Source: UBA3700 sp002372775 (GTDB lineage: Bacteria; Bacillota; Clostridia; Christensenellales; UBA3700). From it: DNA of 15,876 bases. Both the position numbers and the translations under genes were made by a program. The stretch lies in NCBI GenBank assembly GCA_946615965.1, contig CAMOIC010000033.1, forward strand, positions 1-15,876, written 5' to 3'. Shown piece after piece: positions 1 to 6,806 of the stretch; the first letter of the stretch is position 1; each line of letters begins with the position of its first letter. The notes beneath the pieces were generated by a model. That model was not told the origin of the DNA. It did not search any database and worked only from the letters and a program-made list of their open reading frames with translations.

Positions 1-50
1 GGCAATCTGAGCACAATAATCATATACGATATATAAATATATATAAAACA

Positions 51-78
51 AAATGCCGACCAATTTTGGCCGGCATTT
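51..78 (-). terminator. Intrinsic terminator of the pyrR-uraA operon
   Basis: Positions 51-62 pair with 67-78 in a 12-bp hairpin. On the minus strand the one forward A/C mismatch (59/70) becomes a G-U wobble. The minus strand then runs into a broken U tract (UUUUGUUUUAU) below position 53. It lies 20 nt beyond the uraA stop codon, where an operon terminator is expected. Confidence 0.88.
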
Positions 79-97
79 GAAATTCGCTTAAGAAAGA

Positions 98-1630
98 TTA
101 GGCTTTCTTTTCTTCTGCAGCTGGAGCATCGGTTGCGCCTACTTCATAAGTAGAGTTTGTAGAAATAGGTTCTGTAAGCATTGATGTATCTCCATCTTCG
201 CTAGAAATTCCCTTAGCAGCTTCTTTCTTTTCGATGAAGTTGATAAGAGCATATGTGCAGATACCTAAAATTAATGCTGTAGCAATAGATGTGATTGTGA
301 TAGTCTTTGAAACAATACCCTCAACTGTAGCATATGGAATCTTAATAGCTAATCCACCGATACCAGCAATAAGAATTGCAGATACTGTGAATAAGTTCTT
401 GTTGTTGCCAAGGTCGATTTCCTTAAACATCTTTAATCCTGATACGGCGATAAATCCATATAATGTTAGGCATACACCACCCATTACGCATGAAGGAATA
501 GTTCTTAATAATGCCATGATTGGGCTTAAGAATGAAAGAACGATACACATACAAGCAGCTACTACGATTGTTCTAACAGAAGCATTTCTTGTAATAGCAA
601 CACATCCTACTGATTCACCATATGTTGTGTTAGGGCAGATACCTAAGATTGTACCAGCGATAGAACCAACACCATCACCAAGTAATGTGTTCTTTAATCC
701 TGGTTCGCCTTCTACTAAGTCTCTTTCAATAATAGAACCTAAGTTCTTGTGGTCGGCGATATGTTCTGCGAATACTACTAAAGCAACTGGAATGAATGCT
801 AAAGCAACTTCAGCTACACCAGCCCAATTTAATAATTGTCCACCAGTTGTAACTTCGCCAGTTCTGATTTCCTTAACAGCTTCAAAGATAGCAACGTCAG
901 GGAAGTTAACAAATGCCTTAATACCAACAAATGCTCCTTCTGCATCTACGAAGTTGTTAACGATTGGATCCCAGTTAACAATCTTTAAGTAATCACAATG
1001 ACAAGCATATCCGAAGATTGAGAAAAATGCAGCAACTGCATAGCCTGCTCCGATACCCATGATGAATGGAATTAACTTTAATCCCTTCTTCTTGTTTTGA
1101 ACTGAACAGATGATGATTGTAACGAAAGCAACTAAACCACTTAGTAGTGCGATTAGGTTGTAGCTTCCATTTAAAGCATCACCATTAGCCTTAACGATAT
1201 CACCCATAGCTGAACCAGCTAAAGATAAACCGATTAAAGCAACTGTTGGTCCGATGATTACAGGTGGCATTAATTTAGAAACCCACTTTGTTCCTACAAA
1301 ATGAACAACTAAAGCAATAACTACGTAAACAAGACCAGCTAATATAGAACCTACGATAATTCCACAGTAACCAAATGCTAAAGCTACTCCAAGAGGGCTT
1401 AAGAATGCAAATGAACTGCCTAGGAATACTGGGCTCTTAAACTTTGTGAAACATAGGTACACAAGTGTACCAATACCAGCACCGCAAATAGCAGCTGGAA
1501 TTTGTGTTGGAAGTCCAATGATTGTTGGAACTGCAATAGTTGCAGCTAAAATCGCAAGGACTTGTTGGAATGCGAAGACTAAAAGCTTATTAAATTTTGG
1601 CTTGTCTTCAACGTTGTAAATAAGTTTCAT
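98..1630 (-). CDS. uraA: Uracil permease (NCS2 family, UraA/PyrP type)
   Basis: A 510-residue polytopic membrane protein that should import uracil by proton symport, feeding UMP salvage. The NCS2 landmarks are clear. GSSFAFLSP (71-79) matches the first half-helix region. AEHIADH (288-294) carries the Glu that binds uracil and a His in the proton-coupling region. NTTYGESVG (334-342) matches the UraA NTTYGENIG motif, with E339 at the second substrate carboxylate (E. coli E290). These favour uracil over xanthine or urate. The C-terminal tail of about 45 residues after the last helix is hydrophilic and Glu/Ala/Thr-rich, somewhat longer than in E. coli UraA, and probably cytoplasmic. The start has AAGGAG 7 nt upstream. 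It follows pyrR by 39 nt on the same strand, so both should share the attenuated leader. The family call is firm; the substrate is inferred from motifs and the pyrR linkage. Confidence 0.94.
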   Translation of the reverse strand: MKLIYNVEDKPKFNKLLVFAFQQVLAILAATIAVPTIIGLPTQIPAAICGAGIGTLVYLCFTKFKSPVFLGSSFAFLSPLGVALAFGYCGIIVGSILAGLVYVVIALVVHFVGTKWVSKLMPPVIIGPTVALIGLSLAGSAMGDIVKANGDALNGSYNLIALLSGLVAFVTIIICSVQNKKKGLKLIPFIMGIGAGYAVAAFFSIFGYACHCDYLKIVNWDPIVNNFVDAEGAFVGIKAFVNFPDVAIFEAVKEIRTGEVTTGGQLLNWAGVAEVALAFIPVALVVFAEHIADHKNLGSIIERDLVEGEPGLKNTLLGDGVGSIAGTILGICPNTTYGESVGCVAITRNASVRTIVVAACMCIVLSFLSPIMALLRTIPSCVMGGVCLTLYGFIAVSGLKMFKEIDLGNNKNLFTVSAILIAGIGGLAIKIPYATVEGIVSKTITITSIATALILGICTYALINFIEKKEAAKGISSEDGDTSMLTEPISTNSTYEVGATDAPAAEEKKA

Positions 1631-1669
1631 ACGAAAACTCCTTATATATGTTTTATTTTTATATCAATA

Positions 1670-2215
1670 TTATTTTTCCCAAAGTTCAACATTTGTTTTG
1701 CCATCAATGGAATCTACATTAACGGCAATTAATTCATGATGAGCTGTTGGTACATTCTTTCCAACAAAGTCGCCCCTTATTGGAAGTTCTCTATGTCCTC
1801 TATCTACAAGAACAGCAAGCATTATTCTATTAGGTCTACCTAGAGCAAAAATAGCTTCAATTGCAGCTCTTATAGTTCTTCCTGTATAAATTACATCATC
1901 AACAAGAATCACATCCTTTCCTGTAATAGGGAAGTTGATCTCAGAAGAATTAACAACAGCAGAATCTGCAACGGCTGTTAAGTCGTCTCTATATAATGTA
2001 ATATCTAGTTTTCCAACAGGAATAGTTATATTTGCGAATTTATTAATATTGTCAGATAGGGTTTGTGCAAGTGGAATGCCTCTACTTTTAATTCCGATTA
2101 AAACAGTATTAGATAAATCATCGCAACTTTCAATGATTTCATGAGACAATCTTTTCATTGTCTTGTCTACTGCTATGTCCGTTAAAATTTCAGCCTTAAA
2201 CTTCATTTTCCCCAT
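1670..2215 (-). CDS. pyrR: PyrR: pyr attenuation regulator / uracil phosphoribosyltransferase
   Basis: PyrR is a phosphoribosyltransferase-fold RNA-binding protein. With UMP bound it grips pyr leader RNA and promotes termination, and many homologues also convert uracil plus PRPP to UMP. The PRPP-binding loop VILVDDVIYTGRT is at 102-114. The family signature VLVDRGHRELPIRGDFVGKN is at about 135-154, and KLDITLYRDDL at 69-79 is typical. The reading frame is 181 residues. The start is uncertain. The first ATG (2215) directly follows the terminator U tract and has no ribosome binding site. The second in-frame ATG (2206) lies just after GGGG and aligns without extra residues to the remembered B. 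subtilis PyrR N-terminus, so the true protein may be 178 residues. It heads an operon with uraA, 39 nt downstream, and is probably autoregulated through the leader at 2216-2310. Confidence 0.96.
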   Translation of the reverse strand: MGKMKFKAEILTDIAVDKTMKRLSHEIIESCDDLSNTVLIGIKSRGIPLAQTLSDNINKFANITIPVGKLDITLYRDDLTAVADSAVVNSSEINFPITGKDVILVDDVIYTGRTIRAAIEAIFALGRPNRIMLAVLVDRGHRELPIRGDFVGKNVPTAHHELIAVNVDSIDGKTNVELWEK

Positions 2216-2246
2216 AAAAAAAGTCTTGTTTTCATATCAACAAGAC
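2216..2246 (-). terminator. Attenuator (terminator) hairpin in the pyrR leader
   Basis: Positions 2223-2230 and 2239-2246 form an 8-bp perfect stem with an 8-nt loop. On the minus strand seven U residues (2222-2216) follow, ending directly against the pyrR ATG. Terminated transcripts would therefore end just before the coding region. The 5' arm also takes part in the competing antiterminator helix, so this is a conditional terminator. Confidence 0.85.
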
Positions 2247-2310
2247 GACTTACTATCATAGTAAATTATTAATTCGTCTTGCTAATATCTCGTATTATAC
2301 TTAAAGACTT
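2222..2310 (-). promoter_or_regulatory. pyr leader: PyrR-type transcription attenuator
   Basis: Read on the minus strand, the leader holds three helices that cannot all form. (a) 2304-2308 with 2276-2280 (GUCUU/AAGAC), enclosing a purine-rich bulge and a 5-bp upper stem (2293-2297 with 2283-2287) with loop CGAGA. This matches the build of a PyrR-binding anti-antiterminator, whose known loop consensus is CNGNGA; here the loop is one base short. (b) An antiterminator of 10 bp, 2274-2283 with 2239-2248, enclosing a hairpin at 2250-2264. (c) The terminator at 2216-2246. Helix (a) blocks (b), and (b) blocks (c). In B. subtilis, PyrR-UMP stabilises (a), so the terminator forms. The pairings are seen directly; PyrR control is inferred from the layout and from pyrR following. 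Confidence 0.8.
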
Positions 2311-2322
2311 ATACCACTTGTA

Positions 2323-2352
2323 ATAATACCACGCTAATTCATTTTTGGTCAA
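2323..2352 (-). promoter_or_regulatory. Sigma-A-type promoter for pyrR-uraA
   Basis: On the minus strand TTGACC (2352-2347) is separated by 18 nt from TATTAT (2328-2323). Transcription would start near 2316, giving a leader of about 100 nt that contains the whole attenuator. A perfect inverted repeat (2335-2359) overlaps the -35 box. Confidence 0.7.
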
Positions 2353-2359
2353 TGAATTA
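2335..2359. repeat. 9-bp perfect inverted repeat over the pyrR -35 box
   Basis: TAATTCATT (2335-2343) and AATGAATTA (2351-2359) are exact reverse complements with a 7-nt spacer that contains most of the -35 hexamer. It could be a repressor operator, or a weak 3' hairpin for the nuclease mRNA whose stop codon is at 2369-2371. There is no U tract on the minus strand, so a normal terminator is unlikely. It is AT-rich and could be chance. Confidence 0.4.
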
Positions 2360-2368
2360 ATATAAATA

Positions 2369-3985
2369 TTAATATCTTGTATGCTCCCATTTTCTAGCAA
2401 GATCATTAATCTGGTTAGCAAAACGCTCCTTTTCCTTATTCGGTCTACCTTCAGAATCAAGAACAATTGATTGTAAATACTTTAATGCTTCAGTTAATTT
2501 CTTGTACATAGAATCAGATAGTGAAGGCTTAGATGCTTTAACTTTTCTAACCCTTACAACCTTTTCTTTTGTTAATGCATTTTCTTCAAGGTCATATTCT
2601 TCGCCAAAATATGGAATAGTTGTCTTATAGCCTAGTTCATTTTCAATCTTTGCAGATAACATTTCAGAAGCCCTTTCTTGTCCGTGAGTAATGAATATGT
2701 TTTGAGGTGGTGTTTCAAAGCTCTTTACCCAATTTAAAAGTTGAGTTCTATCTGCGTGTGCAGAGGAATTAGATAAAGTCATAATTCTTGCATTAACTGC
2801 AATTTCTTCGTTATATAACTTAATCTTTCTTGCGCCAGATAAAATAGAAAAACCTAACGTTCCTGTTACTTGGTATCCAACAAATAAGATTGTGCAATTC
2901 TCTTTCCAAAGATTGTGCTTTAAATGGTGTCTAATTCTACCAGCTTCGCACATGCCTGATGCTGAAATGATTACACAAGGTTCAGTCTCTTCATTAATCG
3001 CCTTACTATCTTCCGATGTTACAGATAGGATAAGCCCAGGGAAGTTAATAGGGTTAATTCCTTGTTTTAACAATTCTCTAGTAGCTTCATCATAATACTT
3101 CTTTCCAATTTCTGAGAAAATGTTAGTGGCTTCAATAGCAAGAGGACTATCCAAGAATACTTTGAAATTAGGGTATTGTTTAACTAAATGCTCCTCTTTA
3201 ATTTGTCTAATGAAATATAGTAATTCTTGTGTTCTACCAACAGCGAACGAAGGAATTACAACATTGCCGCCTTTTGCGAATGTTTCTCTAAGTACATTGG
3301 CAAGGGTAGCAACAGGGTCAATTCTTTGTTCGTGATCTCTATCGCCATAAGTAGATTCCATTACTAGATAATCAGCTCTTTTTGGTGGAGTAGGATTCTT
3401 GATGATTGGCTTATCTTGGTTTCCAATATCGCCAGAAAAGACAATGATTTTTTCCTTTCCATCTTCTACATAACTTATTTCAATATGAGCAGAGCCAAGA
3501 AGGTGTCCAGCATCATAAAAACGAACACGTATGCTGTTATCTTTGCCTAGATAGAATGCTTCCTCGTATTCATGAGATACGAAAAATTGCATTGCTTTCT
3601 CTGCGTCAGCAATAGTGTATAAAGGTTCTGAAAGTTCTTCATTGTTTCTCTCAGCCTTTCTGTTTTCAGTCTCCGTTTCAAGCTCTTGAATATGAGCAGC
3701 ATCCCTAAGCATTATGCCGCACAATTTTGTTGTGGCACTAGTAGCATGAATTTCACCTCTAAAACCATTTGCAGCGAGCAAAGGTAAAAGACCTGAGTGG
3801 TCAATGTGAGCGTGAGTCAATAATACATAGTCTATATCTGGTGGATAAACTGAAAGTGATTGTTTATCAAATAGATCTGGGCCTTGGGCCATACCACAAT
3901 CGATAAGTATTTTCTTGCCTATTCCTTCTAGAAGATAACAGCTACCTGTTACTTGTCTTGCTGCACCTAAAAAAGATAACTTCAT
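2369..3985 (-). CDS. Metallo-beta-lactamase/beta-CASP ribonuclease (YSH1/COG1236 type)
   Basis: A 538-residue zinc-dependent nuclease, probably acting on RNA in the cytoplasm. MBL motifs: HAHIDH (58-63), H161 in DAGHLLGSAH, SGDIGN (184-189) with D186. Beta-CASP motifs: ESTYGDR (210-216), PSFAVGRTQELLY (245-257), ISASGMCEAGR (340-350) followed by RHHLKHN with H354, and SSAHAD with H410. THGQ has the last metal His (H434). All metal ligands are present, so it should be active. Length and motif set fit the bacterial COG1236 group related to CPSF73/YSH1, rather than RNase J, which has a different motif set and a C-terminal domain. The last 60 or so residues are Lys-rich and helical. GGGGGA lies 5-6 nt upstream of the ATG. 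It is transcribed alone, divergent from transketolase. The specific RNA substrate cannot be told from sequence. Confidence 0.92.
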   Translation of the reverse strand: MKLSFLGAARQVTGSCYLLEGIGKKILIDCGMAQGPDLFDKQSLSVYPPDIDYVLLTHAHIDHSGLLPLLAANGFRGEIHATSATTKLCGIMLRDAAHIQELETETENRKAERNNEELSEPLYTIADAEKAMQFFVSHEYEEAFYLGKDNSIRVRFYDAGHLLGSAHIEISYVEDGKEKIIVFSGDIGNQDKPIIKNPTPPKRADYLVMESTYGDRDHEQRIDPVATLANVLRETFAKGGNVVIPSFAVGRTQELLYFIRQIKEEHLVKQYPNFKVFLDSPLAIEATNIFSEIGKKYYDEATRELLKQGINPINFPGLILSVTSEDSKAINEETEPCVIISASGMCEAGRIRHHLKHNLWKENCTILFVGYQVTGTLGFSILSGARKIKLYNEEIAVNARIMTLSNSSAHADRTQLLNWVKSFETPPQNIFITHGQERASEMLSAKIENELGYKTTIPYFGEEYDLEENALTKEKVVRVRKVKASKPSLSDSMYKKLTEALKYLQSIVLDSEGRPNKEKERFANQINDLARKWEHTRY

Positions 3986-4014
3986 TAAGTTCCCCCTTTA
4001 TCTTCTCTATCTCT

Positions 4015-4023
4015 ATCATAGCA
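4015..4023 (-). promoter_or_regulatory. Extended -10 promoter for the beta-CASP nuclease gene
   Basis: On the minus strand TGCTATGAT (4023-4015) is an extended -10 element, located 30 nt before the start codon at 3985. No good -35 box is seen 17 nt upstream (TAAAAA), which is common with extended -10 promoters. Confidence 0.45.
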
Positions 4024-4057
4024 TATTAAATCCTAGATTTTTAGGGGCAATTTTTAT

Positions 4058-4113
4058 TTGACAAAAAATAAACAAACTTAATAAGTTTATATCTTTGCTT
4101 TTAAAAATATTAT
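4058..4113 (+). promoter_or_regulatory. Promoter region of transketolase
   Basis: A perfect -35 consensus TTGACA lies at 4058-4063. The matching -10 at 17-18 nt spacing (ATAAGT/TAAGTT, 4081-4087) is poor. A better -10 (TATTAT, 4108-4113) has only a weak -35 partner. The exact start site is therefore undecided, with the leader between about 25 and 55 nt. Confidence 0.45.
4074..4088. repeat. Perfect 7-1-7 palindrome in the tkt promoter
   Basis: AAACTTA-A-TAAGTTT is an exact inverted repeat immediately downstream of the TTGACA box, where a repressor would block RNA polymerase. It does not match Rex, CcpA or other operators I know. It is AT-rich, so chance is possible. Confidence 0.4.
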
Positions 4114-4145
4114 GTAGTAAACTTTTAGTGTAGTTGGAGGTAGTA

Positions 4146-6125
4146 ATGAGCAACTTAACAGATGTTATAAAGACTATTCGTGTTCTTTCAGCAGATGAAA
4201 TTGAAAAGGCAAATAGTGGTCACCCAGGAACTCCATTAGGAGTAGCTCCTTTAGTAGCAGAATTATTCACAGAAGAATTAAACATTAATCCATCAAATCC
4301 AGATTTTTTCAATAGAGATAGATTTGTATTAAGTGCAGGACATGCATCAGCTATGCTTTATGCTGTTTTACATTTATGCGGTTTTGATGTAACAAAAGAA
4401 GATTTAATGAACTTCCGTCAACTTGGAAGTCGTACTCCAGGACATCCAGAAATCGGTGTTACTGCTGGTGTCGATTGCTCAACAGGTCCTCTTGGCGCTG
4501 GTATTTCTAATGCAGTAGGTTTTGCTGTAGCAGAAAAGATGCTAGCTGCTAAATTCAATAAACCAGGTTTAAACCTTGTAGATCATTACACATATGCTCT
4601 TTGTGGTGATGGTTGTATGATGGAAGGTATCGAAAACGAAGCTGCTTCTCTTGCTGGCACATGGAAGTTAGGAAAGCTTATTGTTTTCTATGATTCAAAT
4701 AGAATAACAATTGAAGGATCAACAGATATTGCTTTCACAGAAGATGTTGCAAAAAGACATGAATCTTTAGGATGGCAAGTAATTAAAGTTGGCTCTGTAG
4801 ATAACTTAGACGGTATTAGAAAGGCAATTAAGGATGCTAAGGCAGAAACTGAAAAGCCTACATTAATCATTGTTGAATCTCATATCGGTTTTGGTTCTCC
4901 AAAAGTAGATAGTGCTTCATCTCACGGTGCTCCATTAGGCGCTGAAGCGATGAAGGCATTTAAGGAAACAATGGGTTGGACATTACCTCCATTTGAAGTT
5001 CCAGAAAATGTTAAGCCTCTTGCTGATGAAATGAAACAAAAGGGAGCTAAGGTTGAAAATGCTTGGAAAGATATCGTTGCTAAGTATGCTCAACAATACC
5101 CAGAAGATTATAAAGAATTTGATGCTTGGTTAAACAAGTCTCATATTGAAGATGCATTAGAAAACGCTTCATTATTTGATGTAAGTGCTGATGCAAAGGC
5201 TACAAGAAACTACTGCGGTGAAACTCTTGCTAAGTTAGACAAAGTATTACCAAATATCGCAATCGGTTCTGCAGACTTAGGTTCTTCAAACTGCACAGTA
5301 ATTAAGGGTAAGGAATATTTCTCAGCAGAAAACCCAACAGGAACAGAATTCCATTATGGCGTTCGTGAACATGCAATGGGTGGTATCTGTAATGGTATGG
5401 CATTACATGGTGGTTTAATTCCAATGTGTGCTACATTCTTCGTATTCTCTGATTATATGAAGTATTCAATCAGAATGAGCGCAATGATGAAGCTTCCTGT
5501 AACATACATCTTCTCACACGATTCTATCGCTGTAGGTGAAGATGGTCCTACACACCAACCAATTGAACATTTAGCAGCAATCAGATCAATTCCAGGAATT
5601 GATGTATATAGACCAAGTGATGCATTAGAAACAGCAGTTGCTTTTTATCATGCATTAAAGCAAAATGGTCCTACAGCTATTATTACTTCTCGCCAAAAGC
5701 TTATTGCTCATGGCTTATCTAACAAAGAAGGTGCTCTAAAGGGTGCCTATGTATTAAGCAATGGAACAAAGGCTACTCCAGATGTTATTTTAATCGCTTC
5801 TGGTAGTGAAGTTGGAACATGTGTACAAGCACAAGAAGTTTTAGCACAAAGAGGAATTTCTGCAAGAGTTGTATCAATGCCATGTATGGAAGTATTTGAT
5901 AGACAATCTGAAGAATATAAGGAAAGCGTATTACCAAAGAGCATTAGAGCTAGAGTTGCTGTTGAAGCTGCTTCAAGCATGCCATGGGGTAAATATGTTG
6001 GTCTTGATGGTGCTTATGTATGTAAAGATACATTCGGAACATCAGCTCCATATACAAAGTTGTTTGATTACTATGGATTCAATGCAGATAACATTGCAAA
6101 CGTTGCAGAAAAGTTAGTTAAATAA
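4146..6125 (+). CDS. tkt: Transketolase
   Basis: A 659-residue, full-length thiamine-diphosphate enzyme moving two-carbon ketol units between sugar phosphates in the non-oxidative pentose phosphate pathway. Motifs: NSGHPGTPLG (23-32) with H26, SAGHASAML (63-71) with H66, the ThDP/Mg motif GDGCMMEGIENEA (154-166) with N185 completing metal binding, H260 in SSHGAPLG, YGVREHAMGG with the catalytic E408 that activates ThDP, and HDSIAVGEDGPTHQP for substrate phosphate and ring binding. The frame extends to a TTG at 4134, but GGAGG at 4136-4140 lies 5 nt before ATG 4146, so ATG 4146 is the start. It is a single-gene unit with its own promoter and a strong terminator. No transaldolase or other pentose phosphate gene is adjacent. 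Confidence 0.97.
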   Translation: MSNLTDVIKTIRVLSADEIEKANSGHPGTPLGVAPLVAELFTEELNINPSNPDFFNRDRFVLSAGHASAMLYAVLHLCGFDVTKEDLMNFRQLGSRTPGHPEIGVTAGVDCSTGPLGAGISNAVGFAVAEKMLAAKFNKPGLNLVDHYTYALCGDGCMMEGIENEAASLAGTWKLGKLIVFYDSNRITIEGSTDIAFTEDVAKRHESLGWQVIKVGSVDNLDGIRKAIKDAKAETEKPTLIIVESHIGFGSPKVDSASSHGAPLGAEAMKAFKETMGWTLPPFEVPENVKPLADEMKQKGAKVENAWKDIVAKYAQQYPEDYKEFDAWLNKSHIEDALENASLFDVSADAKATRNYCGETLAKLDKVLPNIAIGSADLGSSNCTVIKGKEYFSAENPTGTEFHYGVREHAMGGICNGMALHGGLIPMCATFFVFSDYMKYSIRMSAMMKLPVTYIFSHDSIAVGEDGPTHQPIEHLAAIRSIPGIDVYRPSDALETAVAFYHALKQNGPTAIITSRQKLIAHGLSNKEGALKGAYVLSNGTKATPDVILIASGSEVGTCVQAQEVLAQRGISARVVSMPCMEVFDRQSEEYKESVLPKSIRARVAVEAASSMPWGKYVGLDGAYVCKDTFGTSAPYTKLFDYYGFNADNIANVAEKLVK

Positions 6126-6147
6126 TTATATTATTTAGGTTAAACAA

Positions 6148-6176
6148 AAAGGGAACAGTTCAAAGCTGTTCCCTTT
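6148..6176. terminator. Bidirectional terminator between tkt and dut
   Basis: Positions 6148-6158 and 6166-6176 form an 11-bp perfect stem with a 7-nt loop. T-rich flanks occur on both strands (TTTACTAATTT on plus, TTTTTG on minus). It sits between convergent tkt and dut and can serve both. Confidence 0.88.
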
Positions 6177-6196
6177 ACTAATTTATATCAACATTT

Positions 6197-6703
6197 TTAT
6201 TTTGTTGTAGATCCAAAACCACCATCACGGATTCCTGTTGTATCGTCGTCATATGTTATACCATATTCAACAAAAATACCTTGGATAAGTCCTTGTCCCT
6301 TAGCAACAGATAAAACCTTTCCTTCGTTAGAATCATTAGTAATCTTAGTGAAGATATGTCCTTCGTTAGATGAATTGAAATAATCTCCATCAATAATACC
6401 TACAGTATTATTTAATTGCATTCTAAATTTAAAGCCAAGACCAGATCTTGGATAACATTTTAATACCCAACCTGAGTCAATCTTTACTCTAATTCCAGTA
6501 GGAACCTTAATAGTTTCACCTGGTTTTAGATTAATATCTAATGGTGTAAAGAAATCATATCCAGCAGAATCTACAGTAGCTCTTTTTGGAAGCTTTATAT
6601 CGTCATAAATCTCTTTAATATTGTCTACATCACCAAATGTGTCTTTCCAATCTTTTGCAAATTGTTCAAATGATACTTTATAAAATTGTGCAACTTTTTT
6701 CAT
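6197..6703 (-). CDS. dut: dUTP diphosphatase (trimeric dUTPase family)
   Basis: Hydrolyses dUTP to dUMP and pyrophosphate, keeping uracil out of DNA and supplying dUMP for dTMP synthesis. All five family motifs are present in order: I AGYDF (47-51), II PRSGLGF (85-91), III NTVGIIDGDY (99-108) with catalytic D105 and uracil-site Y108, IV KGQGLIQ (135-141), V RDGGFGST (159-166). The protein is 168 residues, about 20-25 longer than the E. coli type. The first 38 residues form a charged, probably helical extension before the core, a form I associate with clostridial dUTPases. Motif III is followed by SSNEGHIF, a longer loop than the usual RGEI. GAGG lies 7 nt before the ATG. It is transcribed alone from a promoter back-to-back with that of the alpha-galactosidase. 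Confidence 0.94.
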   Translation of the reverse strand: MKKVAQFYKVSFEQFAKDWKDTFGDVDNIKEIYDDIKLPKRATVDSAGYDFFTPLDINLKPGETIKVPTGIRVKIDSGWVLKCYPRSGLGFKFRMQLNNTVGIIDGDYFNSSNEGHIFTKITNDSNEGKVLSVAKGQGLIQGIFVEYGITYDDDTTGIRDGGFGSTTK

Positions 6704-6723
6704 TTTTAAACCTCACATGCAAA

Positions 6724-6753
6724 ATTATAACATCAATACTCTATATGAGGCAA
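6724..6753 (-). promoter_or_regulatory. Promoter for dut
   Basis: On the minus strand TTGCCT (6753-6748), an 18-nt spacer, then TGTTATAAT, a consensus -10 (6729-6724) with an extended TG. The start codon is 20 nt downstream of the -10. Its -35 is 2 nt from the -35 of the divergent alpha-galactosidase promoter. Confidence 0.7.
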
Positions 6754-6755
6754 TA

Positions 6756-6785
6756 TTGAGAATAATAGTTAAAATAATATATAAT
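6756..6785 (+). promoter_or_regulatory. Promoter for the GH27 alpha-galactosidase gene
   Basis: TTGAGA (6756-6761), an 18-nt spacer, then consensus TATAAT (6780-6785). The predicted start is near 6792, leaving a leader of about 15 nt. The promoter falls inside the longer open frame, which rules out the upstream ATG at 6717. Confidence 0.7.
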
Positions 6786-6806
6786 TATATGCAAGAGGGG
6801 AAAATT

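Noticed and set aside
234..992. 252-codon plus-strand open frame opposite uraA
   Set aside because: It is antisense to an unmistakable uracil permease and its translation resembles no protein; this is a shadow frame.
2269..2466. 65-codon minus-strand open frame over the pyr promoter and the end of the nuclease gene
   Set aside because: It overlaps a real gene in another frame plus the promoter and leader, has no ribosome binding site and no recognisable product.
4134..4145. TTG start for transketolase at 4134
   Set aside because: Its first codons are the ribosome binding site (GGAGG) of ATG 4146.
6717..6806. A 30-codon N-terminal extension of the GH27 gene starting at ATG 6717
   Set aside because: The promoter (6756-6785) lies inside it, and GAGGGG is placed correctly for ATG 6807. 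The encoded residues do not resemble a signal peptide or GH27 sequence.
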